From Fusibacillus kribbianus (GTDB lineage Bacteria > Bacillota > Clostridia > Lachnospirales > Lachnospiraceae): a stretch of 58,965 nt of DNA. Below, in pieces: positions 25,293 through 33,732 of the stretch. The stretch spans positions 1-58,965 of the forward strand of contig NZ_JASGBQ010000018.1 in assembly GCF_030053595.1 (NCBI RefSeq). Direction: 5' to 3'. Made by a program: the position numbers and the translations under genes. The notes beneath the pieces are model-generated. The model was not told where the DNA came from. It ran no database searches and saw only the letters and a program-made list of their open reading frames with translations. Within the stretch, counting starts at the first letter, position 1. The number at the start of each line of letters is the position of its first letter.

Positions 25293-26003
25293 ATGAAAAA
25301 GACAATTGGTATCGTAGGCGGTATGGGACCGCTGGCAACATGTGATTTGTTTAAAAAGATTGTGGAGATCACCGACGCAGCCTGTGACCAGGATCACGTG
25401 CGGGTGTGCATCGACAGCAACACAGAGATTTCTGACAGAACGGCGGCCATCTTAAGCGGCGGGAAAAATCCCGTCCCTGAGATGGTAAAAAGTGCCGTAA
25501 GGCTTCAGGGAATGGGCGCGGATGTGCTCATTATGCCCTGCAATACGGCCCATTATTTCTATAACCAGATCGTGCCCTTTGTGGATACCCCCTTCCTCAA
25601 CATGCTTGAGGAGACTGCAAAGGAGATCAAACGGAGAGGAATCAAAAAGGTCGGACTTTTAGCCACTGACGGAACCTGCCAGTCGGGCGTTTACAAGACT
25701 GTTTTCGATGCCGCGGGAATCGAGATGCTTTCTCCTTCTCCGGTCGGACAGCAGGCTGTGATGGATGTGATTTACAAAGGCGTAAAAGCCGGAAATCTGT
25801 CCATCGATCTGTCCGGCTTCAACAAAGCGATGGATGAACTTTTTGAGGCCGGAGCCGAAGTCCTTGTGCTGGGCTGCACAGAGCTTCCCGTAGCCTTTGA
25901 GCTGTTCCATATTGACAGGCCCAACATTGACCCCACCCTTGTACTGGCAGCGGCGGCAGTGCGTTTTGTCGGTGCAAAGGTCAAGGAAGAGGTCGGATAT
26001 TAA
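25293..26003 (+). CDS. Aspartate/glutamate racemase family protein
   Basis: 236 residues, cofactor-independent racemase fold. It begins KKTIGIVGGMGPLAT, the family's N-terminal signature. The two catalytic cysteines are Cys83 in MPCNTAH and Cys195 in GCTELP, so a two-base mechanism is intact. Members racemise Asp, Glu or, in broad-specificity forms, other amino acids. Placed between the oxoacid oxidoreductase operon and an aminotransferase, it may convert D-amino acids released by the deacylase downstream into L-forms for transamination (inference). The exact substrate is not readable. Confidence 0.88.
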   Translation: MKKTIGIVGGMGPLATCDLFKKIVEITDAACDQDHVRVCIDSNTEISDRTAAILSGGKNPVPEMVKSAVRLQGMGADVLIMPCNTAHYFYNQIVPFVDTPFLNMLEETAKEIKRRGIKKVGLLATDGTCQSGVYKTVFDAAGIEMLSPSPVGQQAVMDVIYKGVKAGNLSIDLSGFNKAMDELFEAGAEVLVLGCTELPVAFELFHIDRPNIDPTLVLAAAAVRFVGAKVKEEVGY

Positions 26004-26022
26004 AGAGAACAGGAGGATTGTC

Positions 26023-27207
26023 ATGTTAAGCAAGATTGCTCAGAATATTACCCCGTCTGCAACCTGCGAGCTGGAGGGCGTTGTAGCCGATATGAAGGCA
26101 GCGGGCGTGGATGTGATCGGCATGAATGCCGGTGAACCTGATTTTGATACCCCGGAGAATATCCGTGATGCCTGTAAGAAAGCACTGGATGAAGGAAAGA
26201 CCAGATATGTGAACGTGCCTGGTATCGCTGTCCTTCGTCAGGCTATCTGCGAGAAGCTGAAAAAAGACAACAACGTGGAATATACCCCCGCTCAGATCTG
26301 TGTATCCACAGGCGCAAAGCAGGCCCTCAACAACGCCGTTATGGCTGTTGTCAACGCCGGCGATGAAGTTATTATCCCCATGCCCGGCTGGGTAAGCTAT
26401 GTGGAGATCGTAAAGCTGGTAGGCGGCGTTCCCGTATGTGTGGACACGAAGGAGGATTTCCAGCTTGACCTGGAGGCCATTGAGAAAGCCATTACCCCCA
26501 AAACTGCCGCAATCATGATCAACACGCCCAACAACCCCACCGGTGCTGTTTACACAAGAGAAAGCCTGGAAAAGCTGGCTGATCTGGCGGTTAAGCATGA
26601 TTTCTACATTATTTCCGATGAAGTTTACGAGAAGCTCATCTACAACGGCAAGGTTCATGAGTGCGTCGCTTCCTTCTCCGAGGACGCTTATAACCACACC
26701 ATTCTGATCAACGGTATGTCCAAGGCATACGCCATGACCGGCTGGAGATGCGGCTATACAGCTGCTCCTGCTGAGATCGCAGCCGGCATCAATGCCATTC
26801 AGGGGCACACCACCTCCAACGGCACCACCTTCGTTCAGTGGGCTTCCGTGGAAGCGCTCAGGAACAATGATGAGAGCATCAAGGCCATGGTGGGAGAGTA
26901 TGCCAAGAGAAAGGATTATACCTTTGGACGTCTGACTGCCATGGAGGGCATTACCTGTGCCAACGTGGACGGCGCATTCTATCTGCTGCCCGATGTGAGC
27001 TACTATTTTGGCAAGAAGGATGGCGACAAGGAAATCAAGGATTCCTTCGATTTCTGCAGCTACATTCTGGAGAAGGCTCATGTGGCCATCGTGCCCGGAG
27101 GTGCTTTCAATGCGCCCAAGTGCGTGAGAATCGCCTACACCAATTCCATGGAGAAGATCGTGGAAGGTATGGACAGGATCGAGAAGGCACTTTCTGAGCT
27201 GAAGTAA
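26023..27207 (+). CDS. Class I/II pyridoxal-phosphate aminotransferase
   Basis: 394 residues, aspartate-aminotransferase subgroup I. It shows the N-terminal MNAGEPDFDTPENI, NTPNNPTGAVYTRE (PLP-ring Asn and its neighbours), YIISDEVYEKL (Asp binding the pyridine N), and Lys234 in NGMSKAYAMTGWRCGY as the Schiff-base lysine. The ATG at 26023 follows AGGAGG. The longer open frame upstream lies inside the racemase gene. It should move the amino group from an L-amino acid to an acceptor such as 2-oxoglutarate, feeding oxoacids to the oxidoreductase encoded upstream. Confidence 0.93.
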   Translation: MLSKIAQNITPSATCELEGVVADMKAAGVDVIGMNAGEPDFDTPENIRDACKKALDEGKTRYVNVPGIAVLRQAICEKLKKDNNVEYTPAQICVSTGAKQALNNAVMAVVNAGDEVIIPMPGWVSYVEIVKLVGGVPVCVDTKEDFQLDLEAIEKAITPKTAAIMINTPNNPTGAVYTRESLEKLADLAVKHDFYIISDEVYEKLIYNGKVHECVASFSEDAYNHTILINGMSKAYAMTGWRCGYTAAPAEIAAGINAIQGHTTSNGTTFVQWASVEALRNNDESIKAMVGEYAKRKDYTFGRLTAMEGITCANVDGAFYLLPDVSYYFGKKDGDKEIKDSFDFCSYILEKAHVAIVPGGAFNAPKCVRIAYTNSMEKIVEGMDRIEKALSELK

Positions 27208-27238
27208 GTATACTATTGGCAAAAATGGAGATTAGAAG

Positions 27239-28855
27239 ATGAGTAAAGAATATTCCCTGCTGATTAAAAACGGCCGTATTATTGATGGAAACAATAAGCC
27301 AGCTTTTTCAGGGGACATTTTGGTCAAGGGAGATAAAATCGCACAGATTGGCGGACCCTTTTCGGAAGAACTGGCGGACTGCGTGATCGAAGCTGCGGGG
27401 CATGTGGTTTCGCCTGGACTTATTGATCCACATTCCCATGCCGATCTGGATTTACTGAAGAATCCCAGGCAGGATTTTGATCTGTGTCAGGGTGTGACCA
27501 CAGAGGTTGTTGGTCTGTGCGGACTTGGATTTGTTCCTCTTGAAAAGGAGCGGCTTGATGAGAATATGAAATACAGTGCAGGTCTGTTTGGCTATGATCC
27601 TGCATTGCTTGAGCATGACTTTTCTTCTTTTGAAGGTTACATGAAAGAGGTTGAGGGAGCCGGTATCAATGTGGCTGTGGCGGCAACTCATAATGCGGCG
27701 CGTATTGCAGCTTCCGGTTTTTATAACCGGGATGAGGACAAAGAGCACCGTCTCTCCGTTATGGGAGAGATCATTGATGAGGCTATGGCTGCAGGATGCG
27801 TCGGAATGTCCACGGGTCTTTCGTATTATCCTTGTACCTATGCTGATTTTGATGAGCTTGTTTATCTGGCAAAGAAGCTTAAGGAACACGATGGAACGTT
27901 TTTGACTCACATTCGTTATCCCAAACAGGGTGAGCCAGGCAGCGCTATCGATGAGATCATCAGGGTTGGCCAGGAAAGCAAGGCGCGTATTCATATCCTC
28001 CATTACCGGACGAAATATCCGTACGATTATGGTCACCCAGAGCTTCTTCTTGATAAGATGACAAAGGCCAACGAAAACGGCTGTGATTTTACTTTGGAAA
28101 CGCTGCCGTATTTGTCCGGCAGTACGTTTATTCATGCGATTCTTCCCGGCTGGGCTGTTGAGGGGGGTTTTGAGAAGACTTTGGAAAATTTAAAAAATCC
28201 GACACTCAGAGCCCGTATCATCGAGGAGATGCAGTATCTTCTCGGAATTACTGCCATGGGCAACGGAAAGCCGCCGCGTTTTGGCCATGTAGGAGGTCAT
28301 CCGGAATACAGCGGAAAATTTATCCGGGATGTCCAAGCTTTAAGAGGACAGGATCTCAATGAGATGCTTCTTGACCTTCTTGTGGAGTCGGAACTGGATA
28401 TCAATTATGTGGGAAATGAGGCGGAAGAGGATCCGGAAATTGCCCGTATTCTGATGAGCGATACAATGACGATGCTGCAATCTCCTTTGTATCTGTGCGG
28501 AGGAGATGCCATGCCTTACGGAGAATATCCTCATCCTCGCACATACGGCTGCTATGCGAAAATGCTTCGCCTTTCCAGAGAAATGGAGATTCCGCTGGAA
28601 TTCATGATTGCCAAGCTGACGTCCTGTGTGGCAGATCGCTTTCATCTGGACAGCATTGGAAGGCTGGAACCCGGAAAACGGGCGGATATTATTATTTTTG
28701 ATCCTGATACAGTTACAGACAGGGCTACTTTTGAGGACCCTACAGCTACGGCGAAGGGTATGAGTTTTGTCATCGTGGGCGGAAAAGTCGCTTTGAAGGA
28801 TGATCAGCCTACGGGAGTGCTGAATGGAACAGTAATTCGAAAAACAAACCGTTAA
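27239..28855 (+). CDS. D-aminoacylase / N-acyl-D-amino-acid deacylase family amidohydrolase
   Basis: 538 residues, amidohydrolase superfamily. The metal and catalytic positions known from D-aminoacylase can be placed: His65 and His67 in DPHSHADLDLL, Cys94 in VVGLCGLG, His224 in LTHIR, His255 in ILHYRTK, Asp423 in GGDAMPYG, followed by EYPHPRTYG. Family members hydrolyse N-acyl-D-amino acids; related ones act on D-glutamyl, hydantoin-like or dipeptide substrates. No signal peptide, so it is cytoplasmic. Base use here and downstream looks more AT-rich than in the oxidoreductase operon. It follows the aminotransferase by 31 bases and precedes the importer operon. Confidence 0.85.
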   Translation: MSKEYSLLIKNGRIIDGNNKPAFSGDILVKGDKIAQIGGPFSEELADCVIEAAGHVVSPGLIDPHSHADLDLLKNPRQDFDLCQGVTTEVVGLCGLGFVPLEKERLDENMKYSAGLFGYDPALLEHDFSSFEGYMKEVEGAGINVAVAATHNAARIAASGFYNRDEDKEHRLSVMGEIIDEAMAAGCVGMSTGLSYYPCTYADFDELVYLAKKLKEHDGTFLTHIRYPKQGEPGSAIDEIIRVGQESKARIHILHYRTKYPYDYGHPELLLDKMTKANENGCDFTLETLPYLSGSTFIHAILPGWAVEGGFEKTLENLKNPTLRARIIEEMQYLLGITAMGNGKPPRFGHVGGHPEYSGKFIRDVQALRGQDLNEMLLDLLVESELDINYVGNEAEEDPEIARILMSDTMTMLQSPLYLCGGDAMPYGEYPHPRTYGCYAKMLRLSREMEIPLEFMIAKLTSCVADRFHLDSIGRLEPGKRADIIIFDPDTVTDRATFEDPTATAKGMSFVIVGGKVALKDDQPTGVLNGTVIRKTNR

Positions 28856-28867
28856 TAAAATTAGTTG

Positions 28868-28896
28868 TTGACAAAAGACAAAAAAACGATTATTAT
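28868..28896 (+). promoter_or_regulatory. Promoter with overlapping operator-like palindrome
   Basis: TTGACA (28868-28873), 17-base spacer, TATTAT (28891-28896). The sequence TTGTTGACAA (28865-28874) covers the -35 box and matches TTGTNNACAA, the pattern seen at 20358 and 29130. Transcription would begin near 28903. Confidence 0.65.
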
Positions 28897-28913
28897 AACA
28901 ACAGATTAGCAAA

Positions 28914-28946
28914 GGCGCTATTCCTGAAGGGGAGTGGCGTCTTTTA
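28914..28946 (+). terminator. Terminator or attenuator upstream of the liv operon
   Basis: Eleven-base stem (28914-28924 with 28931-28941, several G-U pairs), loop TGAAGG, then TTTT. It may simply end the deacylase transcript, but it lies only about 11 bases after the start expected from the promoter at 28868, so it could also attenuate that promoter. Confidence 0.65.
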
Positions 28947-29011
28947 CTATTTTACATATATTTGTTTTATACAGTATATTCGTTTTAAAGCATTTGGTGA
29001 AATTACACAAA

Positions 29012-29027
29012 ACAGTTGACAAACTGT
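29012..29027 (+). promoter_or_regulatory. Dyad ACAGTT-GACA-AACTGT over a -35 box
   Basis: A 6-bp dyad with a 4-base centre, containing TTGACA (29016-29021). AT-rich -10 candidates follow near 29037. It may be a second promoter with its own operator for the liv operon. Confidence 0.45.
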
Positions 29028-29127
29028 AGGGTTATATATTAAAATTGATGCATCATAGATAGAAACAAGCTGTTAAAACGGATACTGGTAGTCAAAAATG
29101 ATGAAAGTATCTTTTTTATAAACAACT

Positions 29128-29141
29128 AATTGTATACAATT
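29128..29141. promoter_or_regulatory. Probable GntR-family operator before livG
   Basis: Perfect 14-bp palindrome AATTGTATACAATT, 50 bases before the livG start. Its core TTGTNNACAA is identical to the operator at 20357-20368. A TATACT box follows at 29147-29152. Confidence 0.7.
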
Positions 29142-29190
29142 TACAATATACTAAAGCGGTAGAAAGTCCAATAAACAGGGAGGTATCGGA

Positions 29191-29952
29191 ATGTTATCTG
29201 TGAATCAAGTATCTATGCACTTTGGCGGCCTGGTGGCTCTGGATGGAGTCAATATGACTGTGAAGGACGGAGAAATCAGAGGCCTGATCGGACCAAATGG
29301 TTCCGGGAAGACCACATTGATCAATGTAATTACCGGATTCTATGCTCCGACGAAAGGTACCGTGGAGATGGACGGGCAGGTTATTTCCGGAAAAACACCA
29401 AACGCAGTGGCGAAAGCAGGTCTTTGCCGGACATTTCAAAACATCAATCTGTTTTCGGAAATGAGTGCTCTTGAAAATGTAGTTACTGCGTCTTGTACCC
29501 ATCAGACGGTGAATTTGGGATCGGCAATATTCCAGACTAAGGCTTTGAAGGTGCAGGAAAAGGAATGCTACGATAAAGCAAGAGAGCTTTTGGAATTCGT
29601 TGGACTTGCCGGAAAAGAGAATATAAAAGCAACTAACCTTCCATATGGACAGCAGAGACTTTTGGAGATTGCCAGAGCATTGGCTACAGAACCTAAGCTG
29701 CTGCTTTTGGATGAACCGGTAGCAGGTATGAATGAGCAGGAAAGCGATGAAGCTGCACAGTTGGTACATAAGCTTAGAGAAAGCGGAAAGACGATTCTCC
29801 TTATCGAGCATCACATGAAATTTGTTATGTCCCTCTGTGATAACCTGACTGTACTTAACTACGGAAAAGTTATTGCCGAGGGAACACCTTCAGAGATCCA
29901 ATCCAATGAAGATGTTATCAGCATTTATCTTGGTAAAAAAAGGGGGAAATAA
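29191..29952 (+). CDS. livG: Branched-chain-amino-acid-type ABC transporter ATP-binding protein (LivG)
   Basis: 253 residues. Walker A is GPNGSGKTTLINVITG; the Q-loop region is FQNINLF; the signature is the LPYGQQRLLEIARAL variant usual in LivG; Walker B is LLLLDEPVAGMNEQE; the switch is in LLIEHHMKFVM. One of two ATPases energising the importer with LivF, LivH, LivM and the binding protein. GGGAGG precedes the ATG. The real ligand may be an acylated or carbamoylated amino acid or small peptide, given the neighbouring hydrolases (inference). Confidence 0.93.
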   Translation: MLSVNQVSMHFGGLVALDGVNMTVKDGEIRGLIGPNGSGKTTLINVITGFYAPTKGTVEMDGQVISGKTPNAVAKAGLCRTFQNINLFSEMSALENVVTASCTHQTVNLGSAIFQTKALKVQEKECYDKARELLEFVGLAGKENIKATNLPYGQQRLLEIARALATEPKLLLLDEPVAGMNEQESDEAAQLVHKLRESGKTILLIEHHMKFVMSLCDNLTVLNYGKVIAEGTPSEIQSNEDVISIYLGKKRGK

Positions 29953-29955
29953 TTC

Positions 29956-30663
29956 ATGTTAAAGATCGAAAATCTCAGTTGTCATTATGGCGTGATTCAG
30001 GCCCTTCATGAAGTAAATATCAACATTGAGAAAAAGGGTATTTATGCGATCATCGGTGCCAACGGCGCAGGAAAATCCTCCCTGATTAACGTTCTCTCGG
30101 GACTTGTACCGGCATCTTCGGGACGAGTGGTATTTGAAGGCGTGGAAATTACGGATCTGCAGCCCCATGAGATCATAAAAACAGGAATTTCGGTTTGTCC
30201 TGAGGGAAGAAAAATTTTCAAAAGCGTATCGGTCTATGAGAATCTTCTTGCCGGAGCCTATATCATGAAGGATAAGGCGGAGATCCAGAAAAATGTTGAA
30301 ATGGTCTATGACTTTTTCCCCAGATTGTCTGAACGGCGTAAACAGCTTGCCGGAACATTATCCGGCGGTGAACAGCAGATGCTGGCCATTGGAAGAGCAT
30401 TGATGTCAAATCCCAAGCTTCTTCTTCTGGATGAGCCGTCCATGGGTCTTGCACCGAATCTGATCGATTTTGTGTTTGAAACGGTAGTAAAGATTTATGA
30501 AGAAAAGAGTCTGCCGTCTATTATCGTGGAGCAGAATTCAGAAATGGCTCTCAGCATAGCTGACTATGCATATGTTCTCGAGGTTGGTCATCTGACTATG
30601 GAGGGAACAGGTGCAGAACTTCTTGCCAGCGATGAAGTACAGAAGAAATATCTCGGCGCATAA
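29956..30663 (+). CDS. livF: Branched-chain-amino-acid-type ABC transporter ATP-binding protein (LivF)
   Basis: 235 residues. Walker A IGANGAGKSSLINVLSG, signature TLSGGEQQMLAIGRALM, Walker B LLLLDEPSMGLAPNL, and the LivF-typical ISVCPEGRKIF segment. It starts three bases after livG and pairs with it as the ATPase dimer of the importer. Confidence 0.93.
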   Translation: MLKIENLSCHYGVIQALHEVNINIEKKGIYAIIGANGAGKSSLINVLSGLVPASSGRVVFEGVEITDLQPHEIIKTGISVCPEGRKIFKSVSVYENLLAGAYIMKDKAEIQKNVEMVYDFFPRLSERRKQLAGTLSGGEQQMLAIGRALMSNPKLLLLDEPSMGLAPNLIDFVFETVVKIYEEKSLPSIIVEQNSEMALSIADYAYVLEVGHLTMEGTGAELLASDEVQKKYLGA

Positions 30664-30721
30664 AAGAGAAACTATTGGCTCAGATTGAGCCTGTAGCATA
30701 AAAACAAAAGGAGGAACACGT

Positions 30722-31867
30722 ATGAAGACATTGAAAAAAGCAGGTTGTCTGGCATTGGCACTGGCTATGTGCGTATCCATGATCGGATGCGGCTCAAAGA
30801 AGGATGAGACAATCAGAATTGGTGCAGTTGGCCCTCTGACCGGCGACAGCTCCAACGGCGGTACCGACGAGCTGGAAGGAAAGCAGTTAGCTGTGGAGGA
30901 TTTCAATGCAGCTGGCGGTATTGATGGAAAGAAGGTAGAGCTTTTCTACGAAGATGACGCTTCTTCTGCATCTCAGTCTGCATCTGCTGTTACTAAACTG
31001 ATCAATCAGGATAAAGTAGTAGCTATCGTAGGTGCTCATAACAGTGCTTGTACACTGGCTGACCTGGAAGTAATCAACAAATATAAGATTCCTATGATCA
31101 CTCCCGGATCTTCTGCAGAGGCCGTATTAACCTCAGGCTGTGAGTGGATCTCCAGATCCTTCCCTGGTGACGGACTGCAGTGTTCTGCATTGATCAACTA
31201 CATTACTACTACCGGATCTCCCAAGAAGATCGGCGTTATCTATTCCAACGACGATTTCGGACAGGGTGGTTTGAACTCTATCACCGAGGCTGCAACTGCA
31301 AAAGGACTTGAGGTCGTTTCTGAATCTTTCGCAAATGAAGATAAGGATATGACTACCCAGCTCAGCAAATTAAAGAGTGAAAATATTGATTGTCTGTTTA
31401 TCTGGTGCCAGTACACTCCCGGTGCTCTGATCATGAAGCAGGCAAGAGGTCTTGGATGGGATATTCAGTTCTACAGCGGCACAGGAACTATTCATTCAGA
31501 TACCTTCTCTCTGTCTGACGGTGCATATGTAGGCTGCATCAACTCCGTACCTTTCACTTCCACCAGTACAGATCCGAAGGTACAGGATTTTGTAAAGCGT
31601 TATAAAGAAAAATTTGGTGAAATTCCTTCTCAGAACTCCGCAAGAGCTTATGATGCAACGATGATTCTTCTGAACGCAATCAAGACGGCCGGTTCTACCG
31701 ACGCTGCCAAGATTCAGGAAGCAATCCGCAATACCAAGGATCATGACGGTATGCAGGGCAACATTTCTATTGATCCGGCAACCGGTGAATACATCGGTGA
31801 TGTTATGATCGTTCAGGCTACAGACAACAACGATTGGGAATATCTTGATTCCGCATCGACTAACTAA
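30722..31867 (+). CDS. Liv-type substrate-binding lipoprotein
   Basis: 381 residues. A lipoprotein signal (MKTLKKAGCLALALAMCVSM, then IGC) ends at Cys23, followed by the periplasmic-binding-protein type 1 fold starting IRIGAVGPLTGDSSNGG and ending with typical FVKRYKEKFGEIPSQNSARAYDA. It would be anchored outside the membrane and hand ligand to LivHM. It is preceded by AAAGGAGG. A more regular codon use than in its neighbours suggests high expression, normal for binding proteins. Ligand unknown. Confidence 0.92.
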   Translation: MKTLKKAGCLALALAMCVSMIGCGSKKDETIRIGAVGPLTGDSSNGGTDELEGKQLAVEDFNAAGGIDGKKVELFYEDDASSASQSASAVTKLINQDKVVAIVGAHNSACTLADLEVINKYKIPMITPGSSAEAVLTSGCEWISRSFPGDGLQCSALINYITTTGSPKKIGVIYSNDDFGQGGLNSITEAATAKGLEVVSESFANEDKDMTTQLSKLKSENIDCLFIWCQYTPGALIMKQARGLGWDIQFYSGTGTIHSDTFSLSDGAYVGCINSVPFTSTSTDPKVQDFVKRYKEKFGEIPSQNSARAYDATMILLNAIKTAGSTDAAKIQEAIRNTKDHDGMQGNISIDPATGEYIGDVMIVQATDNNDWEYLDSASTN

Positions 31868-31949
31868 AGCATTGTATCCGGCAGGGGATCTCCCCTGCCG
31901 GACATAAAGATGGAAGGGTCAATATTGTATGTTGGAGGGAGAAAAAACG

Positions 31950-32789
31950 ATGAAAGAAAAAGTAGTGGTAGCAGCGGTTCAGATGGATATCGTTCTTTTT
32001 GACATGGCAGCGAACCTGAATTATATGGAAAATGCCGTAAAGAAGGCAAAGGAAGAAAAAAATGCAGATTTAGTGGTGTTTCCGGAACTTTGCAGCATTG
32101 GATATATCCGTGAGAGAAATAAGGAATTCGGACACAATTATGTAATGTGTGCCGACAAGGTTCCCGGAGAATTCACGGAAGCACTCGGTGAGATTGCAAA
32201 GAAATATGATGTGTATATTATTTCCGGAATGACAGAGGCTCATCCGCAGATTCCTGCAACTCTCTATAATTCAGCAGTGCTGATTGCCCCCACAGGAAAG
32301 ATCGTGGGCGTGCACAGAAAAGTACATATCCCCGGCTACGAGAAGCATTACTTCATCCCGGCCAATACAAATGATGTATTCCAGACTGATATCGGAACAA
32401 TCGGTATGGGAATCTGCTACGACAATCAGTTTGCAGAGCTTACAAGGAATTACGCACTGAAGGGTGCAGAGATTCTGGTTATGCTCTGGAATATGCCCAG
32501 GTTCTCAAATCAGCCTGAAATGCTTCATCGACTGACTTCCACAAGAGCCTTTGAAAACAGATTCTATGCAGTGTCCTGCAACAGAATCGGAGAAAACAGC
32601 GGAATGGAATTCTTTGGTCACAGTGCCATCGCAGATCCGTTAGGTGAACTGATCGCGACGGCAGGAGAAGAGGAAACGATTATCTACGCAACGTTAGAAC
32701 GGTCCATGCTCCTCACGGAGAGGGCACAGATGCCCGTGTTCAGAGACAGAAGGCCGGATCTTTACGGCGAGTTGGTAAAACCTCTGTAG
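31950..32789 (+). CDS. Carbon-nitrogen hydrolase (nitrilase superfamily amidase)
   Basis: 279 residues with the full catalytic triad of the fold: Glu46 (VFPELCS), Lys124 (HRKVHIPG) and Cys156 (GMGICYDNQFAE). Relatives include N-carbamoyl-D-amino acid hydrolase, beta-ureidopropionase and omega-amidase. Sitting inside the liv operon with a D-aminoacylase gene upstream, a carbamoyl or amide side reaction on an imported amino acid derivative is likely. The ATG at 31950 was chosen because GGAGGGAG lies 8 bases before it; an ATG at 31929 has a weaker site. No signal peptide. Confidence 0.88.
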   Translation: MKEKVVVAAVQMDIVLFDMAANLNYMENAVKKAKEEKNADLVVFPELCSIGYIRERNKEFGHNYVMCADKVPGEFTEALGEIAKKYDVYIISGMTEAHPQIPATLYNSAVLIAPTGKIVGVHRKVHIPGYEKHYFIPANTNDVFQTDIGTIGMGICYDNQFAELTRNYALKGAEILVMLWNMPRFSNQPEMLHRLTSTRAFENRFYAVSCNRIGENSGMEFFGHSAIADPLGELIATAGEEETIIYATLERSMLLTERAQMPVFRDRRPDLYGELVKPL

Positions 32790-32841
32790 ATTCAGAACGC
32801 AGCTTGAATCTGCAGTTTCAGAAAATGAACGAGGTGAGAGA

Positions 32842-33714
32842 ATGGGACTTTTAGGTTTACAGATTGTCAATGGTATAACCATCGGCATGATTTATGGATT
32901 AGCTGCCCTTGGATTTACGATGGTATTCAAGGCACTGGGGTATTTGAATTTTTCACATTCCAATACCATAACAATCGGCGCATTTGTAATTTATACCGTG
33001 GTGATCAGCTGTAATATCCCCTTTATACTTGCGATGCCGATCGTTACTCTGTTTATGCTCTTTTACGGTTTTGTACTGGAAAAGGTTCTTTTCAAACGGT
33101 TTAGAAATGCATCGGCACTGACTTTTATGCTGGTTTCGATTTCTCTGTCGACCGTCGTAAGTAATACCTGTTTGCTGATATTCGGGCCGCAGCCGAGAGC
33201 TTTGACCAATGTATTTCCTTCAACCAGAATTGCCATTGGGCCGGTGTCGATTCCCTTTAATAATATATGCATCTTCGTCATCGCAGTGGCGTTCCTGGTG
33301 ATCCTTCAGCTTTTCTTCTCAAAAACAAAGTTTGGACTTTCTTTGAGACTTGCATCTGAGGATCCCTCTACAGCCAGCCTGATGGGAATCAAGGTATTCA
33401 ATACGAGAGCAGCTACATTTGCTATCACAGCGGCTTTGGGTGGTATTGCAGGTATGCTGGTATCTCCTCTTTATTCTGTTACCATCGAGCTTGGATCCTC
33501 TCTGGCGCTGAAAACATTTATTTCGGCAGTAGTAGGAGGTCTTGGAAACTTTATCGGTGCAGTAGTCGGCGGACTCTTGGTTGGTTTGACAGAGACTATG
33601 GCTGCCACCTATATCTCTTCTGCATACAAGGATTTGATCGTGTACGTAGCAGGCATTGTGATTCTGGCGTTTTTCCCTTATGGAATTTTCCGCCGTGTCA
33701 AGACAAAGCATTAA
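32842..33714 (+). CDS. livH: Liv-type ABC transporter permease (LivH)
   Basis: 290 residues, hydrophobic throughout with about eight membrane segments. The opening LQIVNGITIGMIYGLAALGFT and the AALGGIAGMLVSPLYSVT cytoplasmic loop are typical of LivH. GLGNFIGAVVGGLLVGLTE matches the conserved C-terminal coupling region. Forms the channel with LivM. Confidence 0.92.
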   Translation: MGLLGLQIVNGITIGMIYGLAALGFTMVFKALGYLNFSHSNTITIGAFVIYTVVISCNIPFILAMPIVTLFMLFYGFVLEKVLFKRFRNASALTFMLVSISLSTVVSNTCLLIFGPQPRALTNVFPSTRIAIGPVSIPFNNICIFVIAVAFLVILQLFFSKTKFGLSLRLASEDPSTASLMGIKVFNTRAATFAITAALGGIAGMLVSPLYSVTIELGSSLALKTFISAVVGGLGNFIGAVVGGLLVGLTETMAATYISSAYKDLIVYVAGIVILAFFPYGIFRRVKTKH

Positions 33715-33732
33715 TCAGGGAAGGAGAACGAC

